Source: an uncultured Lachnospiraceae bacterium (lineage in GTDB: Bacteria > Bacillota > Clostridia > Lachnospirales > Lachnospiraceae). Taken from it: 64,000 bases of DNA. The DNA lies in contig CALWLS010000002.1 in the NCBI GenBank assembly GCA_944381575.1, forward strand, positions 124,001 to 188,000, written 5' to 3'. The translations under genes and the position numbers were made by a program. The notes below the pieces were generated by a model that made no database searches, had not been told where the DNA came from, and saw only the letters and a list, made by a program, of their open reading frames with translations. Positions 8,257 through 17,785 of this stretch are shown here, in pieces (position 1 is the first letter of the stretch; each line of letters begins with the position of its first letter).

Positions 8257-9054
8257 ATGAAAACAGCATTAACGATCGCCGGAAGCGATTCCAGCGGAGG
8301 CGCCGGTATCCAGGCCGACTTAAAGACCATGACGGCTAACGGAGTTTATGCGGAAAGTGCCATCACGGCCCTCACTGCCCAGAACACCACTGGAGTACAG
8401 GGGATATTTGAGGTCACTCCGGAATTTTTGGGGCTCCAGTTAGACAGTATATTTACCGATATCAGGCCGGACGCGGTAAAGATAGGCATGGTATCCTCCG
8501 CGGGACTTATAGGTACAATAGCCGATAAGCTTACCGAGTATAAGGCGCAGAATATCGTGGTGGATCCGGTAATGGTAGCCACCTCCGGATCAAGGCTCAT
8601 AAGCGAGGACGCCATCGGAGCCCTTAAGTCAAGGCTTCTTCCCCTTGCCTTAGTTCTTACGCCGAATGTCCCTGAGGCCGAGGTACTCTCAGATATGGAG
8701 ATACACTCAGCGGAGGACATGGAAAAGGCTGCAGAGCTGATAAGCGGAAATTACGGCTGCAGCGTTCTCATTAAGGGGGGCCATAATCTTAATGACGCCA
8801 ACGACCTGCTTATCCATGAGGGCAGAAAAGTCTGGTTCAACGGCAGACGCATAAATAATCCAAACACCCACGGCACGGGCTGCACCTTGTCGAGCGCCAT
8901 AGCCTCCAACCTTGCCAAAGGATACGATCTTGAAACTTCCGTTGAACGCGCAAAGGATTACATAAGCGGAGCCCTGGCTGCCATGCTTGACTTAGGTAAG
9001 GGCAGCGGCCCGATGAATCACGCCTTTGATATAAAAAGCAGGTTTACCGGCTGA
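8257..9054 (+). CDS. thiD: Hydroxymethylpyrimidine / phosphomethylpyrimidine kinase
   Basis: Phosphorylates HMP to HMP-P and then HMP-PP for thiamin synthesis. 265 residues, the full family length. The ribokinase fold is shown by GSDSSGGAGIQAD at the N-terminus (HMP-binding) and the anion-hole/catalytic motif NTHGTGCTLSSAI near residue 205. AAAGGAG lies 8 nt before the ATG. First gene of the TPP-regulated operon, followed 13 nt later by tenA. No thiE or thiM is present in this window, so thiazole supply and coupling must be encoded elsewhere or the thiamin be acquired otherwise. Confidence 0.95.
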   Translation: MKTALTIAGSDSSGGAGIQADLKTMTANGVYAESAITALTAQNTTGVQGIFEVTPEFLGLQLDSIFTDIRPDAVKIGMVSSAGLIGTIADKLTEYKAQNIVVDPVMVATSGSRLISEDAIGALKSRLLPLALVLTPNVPEAEVLSDMEIHSAEDMEKAAELISGNYGCSVLIKGGHNLNDANDLLIHEGRKVWFNGRRINNPNTHGTGCTLSSAIASNLAKGYDLETSVERAKDYISGALAAMLDLGKGSGPMNHAFDIKSRFTG

Positions 9055-9067
9055 CAAAGGAGCTCAT

Positions 9068-9733
9068 ATGGGAAAGAACGTGGAAATGCTCCTTGATTCT
9101 GTCAGGGACATCTGGGCATCCTATGACAGCCATCCCTTTGTCATGGGGATAGCGGACGGAAGCCTCGATAAGGAAAAATTTAAATATTACATGATACAGG
9201 ACTATCTGTATCTTTACGATTACGCGAGGGTCTTTGCCATAGGCTCCGCCAAAGCCGCGGATCCTGAGACAATGAAGGTCTTTGCAGGATATGTGGATCA
9301 GATACTAAACGGCGAGATGGAGATACATAGGGGATACATGTCCCGCCTCGGCATAAGCCTTAAGGAAGCCGAAAGCTCCAAAATGGCCCTCGACAACCTG
9401 AGCTACACATCATATATGCTTAGGGTCGCCTACGAGGGAGGCGCCGCTGAAACGGCCGCTTCGATATTAAGCTGCGCCGTAAGCTACGAGATGATAGCAA
9501 AAAATATACTCTTACGCCACCCGGAGGCCATAAAACATGAGTTTTACGGCGAGTGGATCAGCGGCTACGCGGATCCCGGCTACGCCGCCGCAAATCGCAA
9601 ATTAGAGGAGCTTATGGAAAAGCTGACGTCGGACATGAGTGTATCGGAGCTTGACAGGCTTAAGACCATATTTATAAACTGCTCTCTCTATGAAAAGCTG
9701 TTCTGGGATATGGCCTGGGAGATGCGTCCATGA
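9068..9733 (+). CDS. tenA: Thiaminase II / aminopyrimidine aminohydrolase
   Basis: A 221-residue TenA protein. The known reaction is hydrolysis of aminomethyl-HMP (a thiamin breakdown product) to HMP, feeding ThiD. The sequence has the TenA helical fold landmarks: HPFVMGIADGSL, YYMIQDYLYLYDYARV, the segment around LSCAVSYEM that carries the conserved catalytic cysteine, and EFYGEWISGYADPGY. Its stop overlaps the next start by 4 nt (ATGA). Placement with ThiXYZ-type transporter genes points to pyrimidine salvage rather than biosynthesis. Confidence 0.93.
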   Translation: MGKNVEMLLDSVRDIWASYDSHPFVMGIADGSLDKEKFKYYMIQDYLYLYDYARVFAIGSAKAADPETMKVFAGYVDQILNGEMEIHRGYMSRLGISLKEAESSKMALDNLSYTSYMLRVAYEGGAAETAASILSCAVSYEMIAKNILLRHPEAIKHEFYGEWISGYADPGYAAANRKLEELMEKLTSDMSVSELDRLKTIFINCSLYEKLFWDMAWEMRP

Positions 9734-10545
9734 CGGCCGGCCCGGCTGCAAGCTTAAGACCCGGCCCTGATGCTGAGCCTATGCTTGAGATAAGGGACTT
9801 GAGCTTTACCTATGCCGGCGACATCAAGCCCACTGTAGACCATTTAAGCCTTACGATACATAAGGGTGAGTTCGTGTGTCTCATCGGACCTTCAGGCTGC
9901 GGAAAGAGCACTATCTTCCGTCTTGTAAATAAGCTCTTAAATCCGGAAAGCGGAAGCATCAAGGTAGATGGCAGGGATATATCCGGCAGAAAAAACTATT
10001 GCGGCTACATGCCGCAGCAGGATCTGCTTTTTCCCTGGCGCACGGTGGCGGAAAACGTCCGCCTTCCCATTGAGATAAAGGGCGGAATGGATCAGAACGA
10101 TATGGACAAAGCCGTAAGTGATGCCCTTAATAACGTAGGCCTTGATGGCTGGGGCGATAAATCCCCCTCGGAGCTTTCCGGAGGCATGCGTCAGAGAGCG
10201 GCATTTGCAAGGACCATACTCACAGGCTGTGACCTGCTGCTTTTAGACGAGCCCTTTTCGGCCCTTGACTATCTTACAAGACTTAGCTTAAGAGAATGGC
10301 TCTTAAAACAGTGGGAAAGAGAACACAAAACCATACTCTTCATCACCCACGACGTAGAGGAGGCTGTGTTTCTATCAAACAGGGTCCTCGCGGTCACCGG
10401 TTTCCCGATCTCGGAACTTAAGAGCGTAGAGATCCCGGCAGGATACCCGCGGAACATTTCCTCATTAAGCGAGCCGGGAATGGCAAGGATAAAGGAGGAG
10501 CTTATAGATATGCTGAGAAGGGAGGCCCCTGCGGATGAAAAATAA
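9730..10545 (+). CDS. thiZ: ABC transporter ATP-binding protein, thiamin-precursor uptake
   Basis: The 271-residue ATPase of an importer of the nitrate/taurine/pyrimidine family. Walker [10 protein letters not shown] (near residue 55), signature LSGGMRQR, Walker B LLLLDEPFSALD and the switch His in FITHDVEEA are all intact. Starts inside the tenA stop (ATGA) and ends overlapping the permease by 11 nt, so the three genes are translationally coupled. Position under the TPP riboswitch and next to tenA supports import of a pyrimidine precursor such as formylaminopyrimidine or HMP; the exact ligand is inferred. Confidence 0.9.
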   Translation: MTAGPAASLRPGPDAEPMLEIRDLSFTYAGDIKPTVDHLSLTIHKGEFVCLIGPSGCGKSTIFRLVNKLLNPESGSIKVDGRDISGRKNYCGYMPQQDLLFPWRTVAENVRLPIEIKGGMDQNDMDKAVSDALNNVGLDGWGDKSPSELSGGMRQRAAFARTILTGCDLLLLDEPFSALDYLTRLSLREWLLKQWEREHKTILFITHDVEEAVFLSNRVLAVTGFPISELKSVEIPAGYPRNISSLSEPGMARIKEELIDMLRREAPADEK

Positions 10546-11290
10546 CAGCAGAGCCAATCTGCCGGCAGCCATACTTGTATTTGCCCTCCTGATAATATGG
10601 CAGGCAGGCGCGATGCATATGAACGCAGCCTACATACTTCCAAGCCCTTCCCAGATACTTGCTAAGCTATGGGAGCTCAGGGGACCGCTTTTTACGGCCC
10701 ATCTTCCGGCTACCATGGAGGTGGTGGCGATAGGCCTGATCATCTCGGTACTTTTAGGAATAGCCCTTGCCGTTATAATGGATGCCTTTCCGGCGGCCGA
10801 AAAGGCACTCTATCCCATCATCATAGCCAGTCAGACCATCCCTACCACTGCCCTCGCTCCGCTGTTCGTTCTGTGGTTCGGATATACGATATGGAGCAAG
10901 GTGCTTGTGGCGGTGTTGATGACATTTTTCCCCATCACCATTACGGTCTTTGACGGATTTAAGTCCGTAAGGCGGGAAATGGAGGAGCTGATGCTCACCT
11001 TCGGCGCGGACAAAAGGCAGATATTTTTAAAGCTCAAGCTGCCTGCCGTACTGCCCTACTTTTTTTCCTCCATAAAAATGGCCATACCTCTCTCGGTCAT
11101 CGGAGCTGCCATAGGTGAATGGCTCGGAGCCCAGTCAGGCCTCGGCTATTTCAGCCGGCGCATGATGACTCAGCTGGATGGAGCGGGAGTTTTTGCGCCC
11201 ATTGTCCTTTTAAGCGCCGTGGCGATGATACTGGTCGCCATAGTGGCGTTGATCGAAAAAAGGACGATCACCTGGAGGGGTAAGGCATAA
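10535..11290 (+). CDS. thiX: ABC transporter permease, thiamin-precursor uptake
   Basis: A 251-residue inner-membrane protein with about six hydrophobic segments and the BPD_transp_1 coupling loop, seen as LMLTFGADKRQIFLKLKLPA (EAA-like motif) near residues 150-170. It pairs with the preceding ATPase and the following binding protein. The start overlaps the end of the ATPase gene. Confidence 0.9.
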   Translation: MKNNSRANLPAAILVFALLIIWQAGAMHMNAAYILPSPSQILAKLWELRGPLFTAHLPATMEVVAIGLIISVLLGIALAVIMDAFPAAEKALYPIIIASQTIPTTALAPLFVLWFGYTIWSKVLVAVLMTFFPITITVFDGFKSVRREMEELMLTFGADKRQIFLKLKLPAVLPYFFSSIKMAIPLSVIGAAIGEWLGAQSGLGYFSRRMMTQLDGAGVFAPIVLLSAVAMILVAIVALIEKRTITWRGKA

Positions 11291-11307
11291 GCGGCATTCC
11301 GGCAAAA

Positions 11308-11324
11308 CTCATAAAGTTTATGAG
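11308..11324. repeat. Palindrome between thiX and thiY
   Basis: CTCATAAA-G-TTTATGAG, a perfect 8+1+8 inverted repeat about 18 nt after the thiX stop. Shortly after it, near 11369-11396, a 12-nt sequence GACAGTATAGTA occurs twice, 14 nt apart. Function unknown; it could adjust thiY expression or mark a processing site. Confidence 0.6.
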
Positions 11325-11443
11325 GATCATAAGACTGTCAGATTATCTTAAAATCCCAAGCTAAAAGAGACAGTATAGTATAGGACAGTATAGTAACATA
11401 GTAATAAAAATGATGATGATAATAAGATAAGGATAATTAAATC

Positions 11444-12580
11444 ATGAAAATAAGAAAGTTTACCGCCGTTATCACGGCTTTATCATTATCCGCAGCGCTC
11501 CTTATGGGCTGCGGACAGGGATCAGAAAGCACAGGAGACGGCTCAGCCGCTTCCGAAAATACTTCATCCTCTTCGGAGACCGCAGCTGCCAATGATACGG
11601 CTCTGGAAAACTCAACCACAGAAAATAAAGCAGAAAATGAAGCAGAAGCTGGCTCCGGGGACAGTGAGGAGCTTAAGGAGCTTACCGTAGTGCTGGACTG
11701 GTACCCTAACGCCCTGCATACATTTATATATACCGCCATAGAGCGCGGCTATTATGAGGAGGAAGGCCTTAAGGTAAATGTGCAGTTCCCGAGCAATTCC
11801 ACTGACGCCATCAGCCTGGTTGCAGCCGGCAGGGCAGATATCGGCCTCTATTACCAGCACGATGTTATCCAGGCTGTTGCCGAGCAGGGCGTTGGCATAA
11901 AGAGCATAGGCGCCGTAGTACAGAGTCCGTTAAACGTTATACTCTCTCTCAAGGATAAAAACATAACCCGTCCGGCCGATATGGAAGGAAAGACCATTGG
12001 CTACGGCGGTACGGCGTTGAGCGAGGCCCTTGTAAAGACCATGGTGGAGGCTGACGGCGCTGATTTCAGCAATATCGAGCTTATAGACGTAGGCTTTGAC
12101 CTCATGAGCTCCATGACTACCGGAAATGTTGACGCTACCATCGGCTGCCTTATAAACCACGAGGTCCCTCAGATGGAAGAAGAGGGCTTTGAGGTAAATT
12201 ATTTCCTCGTTAACGAGTACGGCATCCCGAATTATTATGAGGCTGTATTTTTGGCAAATGATGAAACGATAGAAAATGACAGCGAAACCCTTGCAGGATT
12301 TTTAAGGGCTTCAAAAAAAGGCTTCGATGACTTTAAGGCTGATCCGGAGGGCTGCCTTGATATCCTGCTTAACAACCAGAATGAGGAAAACTTCCCGCTT
12401 TCAGAAACTGTAGAGACCAAGAGCTGCGAGACCCTGCTTCCTCTTATGGAGACTGAAGACGCTGAATTCCTTTCACAGTCTGACGAATGCTGGCAGGAAA
12501 ACATCGACTGGATGCTTGAATCAGGCCTCATAACCAACGAGGTCACTCCTGATGACGTCCGTGTAAATTTAGAGTATTAA
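11444..12580 (+). CDS. thiY: Substrate-binding lipoprotein, NMT1/THI5-like
   Basis: The extracellular binding protein of the importer. A signal peptide ends in a lipobox (LLMGCGQG, lipid-modified Cys near residue 23), followed by a Ser/Glu/Ala-rich linker to about residue 75 and the NMT1/THI5-like domain starting VVLDWYPNALHTFIY. The motif GYYEEEGLKV and a substrate-region segment KTIGYGGTALSEALVKT are visible. The NMT1-like family binds pyrimidine precursors of thiamin, which suits the riboswitch and TenA. Last gene of the operon, 153 nt after thiX, with a strong terminator. Confidence 0.9.
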   Translation: MKIRKFTAVITALSLSAALLMGCGQGSESTGDGSAASENTSSSSETAAANDTALENSTTENKAENEAEAGSGDSEELKELTVVLDWYPNALHTFIYTAIERGYYEEEGLKVNVQFPSNSTDAISLVAAGRADIGLYYQHDVIQAVAEQGVGIKSIGAVVQSPLNVILSLKDKNITRPADMEGKTIGYGGTALSEALVKTMVEADGADFSNIELIDVGFDLMSSMTTGNVDATIGCLINHEVPQMEEEGFEVNYFLVNEYGIPNYYEAVFLANDETIENDSETLAGFLRASKKGFDDFKADPEGCLDILLNNQNEENFPLSETVETKSCETLLPLMETEDAEFLSQSDECWQENIDWMLESGLITNEVTPDDVRVNLEY

Positions 12581-12612
12581 ACTAACGTGCGCCGCCTGGC
12601 GCTGCACAATAT

Positions 12613-12666
12613 AAGATCCCCTGTCTTAACTCAGTTTCTATGTGAGTTAAGACAGGGGATCTTTTT
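12613..12666 (+). terminator. Terminator of the thiamin operon
   Basis: A perfect 21-bp stem (12613-12633 with 12643-12663) and a 9-nt loop, followed by TTTTT. It may also stop leftward transcription from the psiE-like gene. Confidence 0.95.
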
Positions 12667-12732
12667 GTACTATGATTGTTTTTTATGACTATTTTTATAA
12701 CAGTTCTCTATGATTTTTTTCTTGAACTTACA

Positions 12733-13347
12733 TCACCTTATGTCATTTTCAGCTTCCGGAGATACTGTAATTTTGTCCGGAGTTCCGGTCTCTGAAACAC
12801 TCCCGAGCTCTGACATCGATGCGGCTTCAGGTCCGGCTTCATTCATGGCCCCGGCTGAAGCAGCATTCCCAAAAGCAGATCTTCCCTTTTTATCCCTGGA
12901 TTTTTTCAGCCTTGGATGAAGCTCTGTCCTTATCTCCTTATCGAGCTGGGATACGAACAGATATTTTCTGATCAGGAAAAGCACTCCCACCGCCACGATT
13001 CCAAAGAGCATTTCCCAGGTGGTCATATGCTCAATGATAAGCTCCCTTGTAATGGCTATGAGAAGTATCTCAACTATCGTATCCAGAGTCTGGTTGCACA
13101 GCACCCTTATAAGCTCAATGGCAATAAGTATATTGATCGTGTACTTAAGGAAGCCGATGAGGCTTTCCGAATCCACGTCCGTAAGCCTCGATATCTGGAT
13201 CGGCAGGCTTAAGAGAGTGACTATGATGGCAACTATTATTGAAAAGGCAATAAAATACTGGATATACACCGACAGGTCATAGGTAAGATGTCTCAGCCTG
13301 TCGATAAATCTCATCTCGTCCCTCTGTTCTTCATCTCTTCTGTTCAT
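12733..13347 (-). CDS. PsiE-family membrane protein
   Basis: A 204-residue protein resembling the phosphate-starvation-inducible PsiE family. About four hydrophobic segments lie between residues 28 and 128, followed by a long hydrophilic, Ala/Glu/Ser-rich C-terminal tail from about residue 145 that looks disordered. No biochemical role is established for PsiE. Its ATG directly follows the ftsH stop codon, so it is probably co-translated with ftsH. Confidence 0.7.
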   Translation of the reverse strand: MNRRDEEQRDEMRFIDRLRHLTYDLSVYIQYFIAFSIIVAIIVTLLSLPIQISRLTDVDSESLIGFLKYTINILIAIELIRVLCNQTLDTIVEILLIAITRELIIEHMTTWEMLFGIVAVGVLFLIRKYLFVSQLDKEIRTELHPRLKKSRDKKGRSAFGNAASAGAMNEAGPEAASMSELGSVSETGTPDKITVSPEAENDIR

Positions 13348-15213
13348 TTATACCTCTTTTCCCTGACTACTGTCGGCTTCTTCTGCTTCTTCAGCCCTGC
13401 CCCTGTTAAAAAGCGCCGCAAACTCCTCTCCAGTGATCTTTTCCTTTTCCATCAGCAGGCAGCAGCTCTTTTCAAGCACATCCTTATGTTCAAGTATAAT
13501 CTCCTTAGCCGCGTTATAACACTCGTCCACAAGCTGCTTTATCTCCTTATCGATGAGAGTCAGCATATCCTCTCCGTAGGTCTTGTTCCTTGCTATGTCG
13601 TAGCCTAAGAATACATCGTCGCCGCTGTTATCGTCGCAGTTGATCATACCTATCCTGTCGCTCATGCCGTACTGCATCACCATGGCGCGGGCTATCTTTG
13701 TGACCTGCTTGATATCCTGGGACGCCCCGGTCGTTATATCGTCGCAGACCAGCTCCTCGGCTATGCGGCCTCCCATTGCGGCCATCATCATATGCTTAAG
13801 CTGGCCCTTAGTTATATGGCTGTCATCCTTATCCGGAAGGGGCATTGTGTAGCCAGCTGCCCCGTCTCCCGTAGGTATGATGCTTATGATATGCACCGGT
13901 CCCACATCTTTAAGCAGGTGGAACAATATGGCGTGTCCCGTTTCATGATAGGCTGTGATCCTCTTATCCCTTTCGGAGATCACCCTGGAACGCTTTTCCT
14001 TTCCTATACCGGTCTTGATAAAGGCGTCATTTATGTCCTTCTGGCTTATGCTGGACTTTTTCTGCATGGTCGCCTCTATGGCCGCCTCATTTAAAAGGTT
14101 CTCAAGATCGGCTCCGGTATATCCCGCCGTAGTCTGGGCTATCCTGTGCAGATCCACATCACCGGCAAGATGCTTGTTCCTCGCGTGCACCCTGAGAATG
14201 GCTTCCCTTGCAGGCATATCCGGATGGCCTATGGTTATCTTCCTGTCGAACCTTCCCGGCCTCATAATGGCCGGATCCAGTATGTCCACCCTGTTGGTGG
14301 CCGCCATCACTATGATGCCCTGATTTGTCTCAAATCCGTCCATCTCCACCAGCATCTGGTTAAGGGTCTGCTCCCTCTCGTCATGGGAACCTCCAAGGCC
14401 CGTGCCTCTGCGTCTTGCCACCGCGTCTATCTCATCTATGAATACGATGCATGGAGCGTTTTTCTTGGCCTCGGCGAACATATCCCTGACTCTGGCTGCT
14501 CCGACTCCGACAAACATCTCTACAAAGTCAGATCCGGAAATGCTGTAGAAAGGCACCTTGGCCTCTCCCGCTACCGCCTTGGCAAGCAGAGTCTTTCCGG
14601 TTCCCGGAGAGCCTACCAGTATAACGCCCTTGGGGATACGGGCTCCCATCTCGTTAAAGGCCCGCGGATTCTTAAGGAACTCTATGATCTCCTTTACCTC
14701 ATCCTTTTCCTCCACCATTCCGGCCACGTCAGAAAGGGTGATATTTACATTTCCCGACAGTCTGGCACGGCTTTTGGAAAACTCGTTCATCCTGGCTCCC
14801 TGTCCGCCGGCGGCCGAGCTCATCATCCTTATGAGCATCACCATTACCACAAGCGTAATGACAGAAGGGATGACCGTCGCTATGATAAGATCAGAGCTGC
14901 TGCCTATGCTGGTCCTGTAGTCTATATCCTTTTCCTCTAAGCGTCTTGCTATCCTGTCTATATCCGTAACGTCGGCTGACACCGTCCTGCCGTCGGATCC
15001 CATTATCGTCACGGTGCCTGCGCCGGAGCCTCCGTCCACGCTGAGCCTTACGTCACTAAGCTCCGTACCGGAATCTATCAGCGTCTCTAATTGTGTATTT
15101 GTGATCTTCTCCGCCGTACCTCCGGCAAAGGACCGGAATATCATGTACACCAGCAGCGCGATAAGAGCTATGCTGAACCACGACGGTCGGAATGAAGCTC
15201 TTTTATCATTCAT
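13348..15213 (-). CDS. ftsH: ATP-dependent zinc metalloprotease FtsH
   Basis: Membrane-anchored AAA+ protease that degrades misfolded and regulatory membrane proteins. Two N-terminal transmembrane helices (about residues 10-27 and 107-128) flank a small extracytoplasmic domain. The AAA domain carries Walker A GSPGTGKT near residue 203, Walker [12 protein letters not shown] and the second region of homology around [10 protein letters not shown]. The zinc site HETGH is near residue 422. 621 residues is typical. It lies in the conserved Firmicute order tilS-hpt-ftsH, 30 nt after hpt. Confidence 0.97.
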   Translation of the reverse strand: MNDKRASFRPSWFSIALIALLVYMIFRSFAGGTAEKITNTQLETLIDSGTELSDVRLSVDGGSGAGTVTIMGSDGRTVSADVTDIDRIARRLEEKDIDYRTSIGSSSDLIIATVIPSVITLVVMVMLIRMMSSAAGGQGARMNEFSKSRARLSGNVNITLSDVAGMVEEKDEVKEIIEFLKNPRAFNEMGARIPKGVILVGSPGTGKTLLAKAVAGEAKVPFYSISGSDFVEMFVGVGAARVRDMFAEAKKNAPCIVFIDEIDAVARRRGTGLGGSHDEREQTLNQMLVEMDGFETNQGIIVMAATNRVDILDPAIMRPGRFDRKITIGHPDMPAREAILRVHARNKHLAGDVDLHRIAQTTAGYTGADLENLLNEAAIEATMQKKSSISQKDINDAFIKTGIGKEKRSRVISERDKRITAYHETGHAILFHLLKDVGPVHIISIIPTGDGAAGYTMPLPDKDDSHITKGQLKHMMMAAMGGRIAEELVCDDITTGASQDIKQVTKIARAMVMQYGMSDRIGMINCDDNSGDDVFLGYDIARNKTYGEDMLTLIDKEIKQLVDECYNAAKEIILEHKDVLEKSCCLLMEKEKITGEEFAALFNRGRAEEAEEADSSQGKEV

Positions 15214-15243
15214 ATCAGTATAAACTTACCTTTCTTGCAAATG

Positions 15244-15771
15244 TCAGCCGTCGTTTTCAACTACGCCTATATACGGAAGGTTCCTGTATTTCTGGTCATA
15301 GTCAAGCCCGAAGCCTACCACAAATTTGTCAGGGACGCTGAAGCCGCAGTAATCGATCTTAACGTCCTTTACCCTGCGCTCCGGCTTTTCCAGCAGGGCC
15401 GCCAGCTTTATCGAGGCCGGTTTTTCGAGTCCCAGCACCTCCATGAGGGCCGTAAGGGTATAACCCGTGTCCACGATATCCTCAACCACTATGACGTGCC
15501 GTCCTTCTATATTTTCCTCATGATCCCTCTTGATCTTGATATTGCCGGTAGACACCATGCCTGAGCCGTAGCTCGATACCTGCATGAAATCTATTGTCAC
15601 CGGTACCGTAATGCTCTGGGAGAGCTCCGTAAGGAAATATACCGCTCCCTTAAGTATGCATATGAGCACCACGCTCTTTCCTTCGTAATCCCTGCTTATC
15701 TCAGCCCCGAGCTCTTTGATCCTGTTTTTAAGCTCAGACTCTGAGATCAATGTACTTATCGTATCCTTCAT
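15244..15771 (-). CDS. hpt: Hypoxanthine phosphoribosyltransferase
   Basis: Salvages hypoxanthine/guanine to IMP/GMP with PRPP. At 175 residues it is full length. The PRPP-binding loop VVEDIVDTGYTL and the family segments VLICILKGAVYF and DKFVVGFGLDY are all present. Its start lies 38 nt inside the end of tilS, an unusually long overlap implying translational coupling. The tilS-hpt-ftsH order is conserved in Firmicutes; in Bacillus TilS and HprT also act together to control ftsH expression. Confidence 0.95.
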   Translation of the reverse strand: MKDTISTLISESELKNRIKELGAEISRDYEGKSVVLICILKGAVYFLTELSQSITVPVTIDFMQVSSYGSGMVSTGNIKIKRDHEENIEGRHVIVVEDIVDTGYTLTALMEVLGLEKPASIKLAALLEKPERRVKDVKIDYCGFSVPDKFVVGFGLDYDQKYRNLPYIGVVENDG

Positions 15772-16807
15772 TTTTACCGTCCTGCTTTTTTGATCCGTTT
15801 TTTCCGCTTATTATCAGCGTTTCCCTGTAAATGTTTTCAGCCGTGACTCCTCCCGGAAGATCCGCATGAGCGCCTTTTCCGAGGAATAAAAGCTTATCTA
15901 TATCCTGAAAATGTCTCTCTCCCCAGTCCTTCATGGGTACGTCCGACATTTTCAGCCCTTCGATTATAACATATATCCTGAATATCTGCGGCCTTTCTTT
16001 GAGGTTCTCTTTCCCAAGCCTCAAGGCCTTAAGACCGTCCGGCCTCACCTCCATAAGCTCAGGAAGACTTAAAAGATAGTCCCTTGCCTCGGCGCTTAAA
16101 TATTCGTCCGCCGATGAGATCCTTTCCCCTGCGGAAGCAATGTGCTCCGCAGCCCTCAGATTGACATTACCTTTAAGCTCCGGCATGACAAGATTCCTTA
16201 TGGCGTTCCTTGCGTGATCATTTTCAAGATTGGTGGAGTCCGTGACGAAATCCTGGCCTTTTTCATTAAGCCATTTAAGTATGTCCTGTTTTTCAGCCTT
16301 CAGCATCGGCCTTATGATGTTTCCCCTTTTGGCCCTTATGCCTCCCATGCCTCTCATGCCCGTGCCTCTCAGCATGTTAAATAATATGGTCTCCGCCTGA
16401 TCATCGGCGTGGTGGGCTACGGCGATCTTAAAGCCCTCTCCGAACATTTCCAGGCCCGCCATATTAAGAGCCTCATATCTTAATACTCTGGCAGCCTCCT
16501 CCTCTGACATGCCGCTGTTTTTAACAAGGCCTTTCACGTCCACCCTCACGGCCCTGAATTTTATGCCTCTTGCTTTGGCAAGCTCCCGGCAGAAGGCCTC
16601 GTCCCTGTCGGCCTCTGCATCCCTTAAACCGTGATTTACATGGACTGCCGCTACCTCTGCCTTAAGTATGGCCTTTAAGTCATTTAACGCCAGCAAAAGG
16701 GCGACGGAATCGGCTCCGCCTGAAAAACCGGTTATGATCCTGTCTCCCTTTATTATCAGTTCATTATCGCGTATGAAACTGAGTATCCTCTTTTCAAATC
16801 TGTCCAA
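15734..16807 (-). CDS. tilS: tRNA(Ile)-lysidine synthase
   Basis: Converts C34 of the CAU-anticodon tRNA-Ile to lysidine, so that the tRNA reads AUA; this genome uses AUA heavily. The N-terminal PP-loop motif SGGADS is near residue 30 and the family segments VAAVHVNHGLRDAEADRDE and AVAHHADDQAETIL follow. I place the start at TTG 16807 because GGAGGTG lies 7 nt upstream. The in-frame ATG 20 codons earlier falls inside the 3' arm region of a hairpin and lacks a ribosome site. The 3' end overlaps hpt by 38 nt. Confidence 0.9.
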   Translation of the reverse strand: MDRFEKRILSFIRDNELIIKGDRIITGFSGGADSVALLLALNDLKAILKAEVAAVHVNHGLRDAEADRDEAFCRELAKARGIKFRAVRVDVKGLVKNSGMSEEEAARVLRYEALNMAGLEMFGEGFKIAVAHHADDQAETILFNMLRGTGMRGMGGIRAKRGNIIRPMLKAEKQDILKWLNEKGQDFVTDSTNLENDHARNAIRNLVMPELKGNVNLRAAEHIASAGERISSADEYLSAEARDYLLSLPELMEVRPDGLKALRLGKENLKERPQIFRIYVIIEGLKMSDVPMKDWGERHFQDIDKLLFLGKGAHADLPGGVTAENIYRETLIISGKNGSKKQDGKNEGYDKYIDLRV

Positions 16808-16852
16808 TCGCCGCACCTCCGCCTTAAGGACGGCACCCCAATATATATTAAA

Positions 16853-16877
16853 CCCGGAGCATGTCACATGTTCCGGG
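16853..16877 (-). terminator. Hairpin between divIC-like gene and tilS
   Basis: CCCGGAACATGT and ACATGCTCCGGG form a near-perfect 12-bp stem on the minus strand with almost no loop, followed by TTTAATATATATT. It could be a weak terminator or attenuator separating tilS-hpt-ftsH from the upstream operon. Confidence 0.5.
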
Positions 16878-16897
16878 TAACTGTCAAACCTGATCGT

Positions 16898-17209
16898 TTA
16901 ATTCTCATTTTCCTTAAGGAGCACCTCATCGGGATCCAGCAGTCCGAGCCTTTCCTTGGCGACCTCTTTGATATAGCGGTCTGTGGTCACGTACTTCTTA
17001 CGTTCCTCCAGGGTCTTCCTGCGGGCTTCCTCATCGGCTATGTCCGCCTCAAGGGCCTGTTCCCTTAAGATATATGTCTGCTCCCTTGCCTTGAGATCCT
17101 TTGTGTTGTTAAAGATGACTCCCGCAGCAAGCCCGACTATGACGAGAAATCCCGCCAGCGTCAGGCTGCCGTTTAAGTTTTTCTTTCTCTTGCCGCGTCT
17201 TGCTGTCAT
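16898..17209 (-). CDS. Septum formation initiator, FtsB/DivIC family
   Basis: A 103-residue bitopic membrane protein. A basic cytoplasmic start (ARRGKRKKN), one transmembrane helix at about residues 15-33, a coiled-coil (about 36-72), and the C-terminal motif YIKEVAKERLGLLDPDEVLL characteristic of the family. FtsB/DivIC helps assemble the divisome. It follows the S4-domain gene by 13 nt, as is common in Firmicutes. Confidence 0.87.
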   Translation of the reverse strand: MTARRGKRKKNLNGSLTLAGFLVIVGLAAGVIFNNTKDLKAREQTYILREQALEADIADEEARRKTLEERKKYVTTDRYIKEVAKERLGLLDPDEVLLKENEN

Positions 17210-17222
17210 CCGTGATCACTCA

Positions 17223-17462
17223 TTACAAATATCTGTAGAGCTCTTTGGCCTCGTCCTTTTTCTGGGTCTCCTCGACGGAGATGACCTCGACTGCTACAGA
17301 TCTTTCTCCAAAACCGATCTCAATGCGGTCTCCTGCCTTGACCTCGTAGGACGCCTTCTGCGGCCTTCCGTTGACAAGGACTCTCCCGGCTGCACAGGCG
17401 TCGCTTGCGACGGTCCTGCGCTTTATCAGCCTGGAGACCTTAAGATATTTATCAAGTCTCAT
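17223..17462 (-). CDS. rqcP: S4-domain RNA-binding protein RqcP
   Basis: A 79-residue protein that is essentially one S4 domain: MRLDKYLKVSRLIKRRTVA, with a second half VLVNGRPQKASYEVKAGD. Firmicute members of this size (RqcP/YabO) bind the 50S subunit and help RqcH add alanine tails to stalled chains. Six nt separate it from the HU gene upstream. Confidence 0.88.
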   Translation of the reverse strand: MRLDKYLKVSRLIKRRTVASDACAAGRVLVNGRPQKASYEVKAGDRIEIGFGERSVAVEVISVEETQKKDEAKELYRYL

Positions 17463-17468
17463 TAATAC

Positions 17469-17741
17469 TTATCTTACAGCGTCCTTTAAAGCCTTGGCAG
17501 CTGTAAACTTTGCAACTGTGCATGCAGGTGACTGCATTGACTCTCCGGTCCTTGGGTTGCGAACTGTTCTTGCCTCTCTCTTAGCTGCCTTGAAAGAACC
17601 GAGATCAGGTATCTGAACCTTTCCGCCGTTCTTAAGCTCTGCGGTAACAGTATTTGTAAGAGATCTGATAACAAGCTCTATATCCTTCTTTGTAACTCCG
17701 GTCTCATTTGCAATAGCTGCAACAAGTTCACTCTTATTCAT
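17469..17741 (-). CDS. hup: HU family DNA-binding protein
   Basis: A 90-residue nucleoid protein of normal length. The N-terminal helical part (MNKSELVAAIANETGVTKKD) and the beta-arm with GSFKAAKREARTVRNPRTGE, including the conserved RNPRTG DNA-minor-groove tip, are intact. It has a strong promoter and a very strong GGAGG ribosome site, as expected for an abundant protein, and heads the rqcP-divIC run. Confidence 0.96.
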   Translation of the reverse strand: MNKSELVAAIANETGVTKKDIELVIRSLTNTVTAELKNGGKVQIPDLGSFKAAKREARTVRNPRTGESMQSPACTVAKFTAAKALKDAVR

Positions 17742-17785
17742 AGGTAAACTTTCCTCCTCGAATCTTTTAAAAATCTGATATAGTG

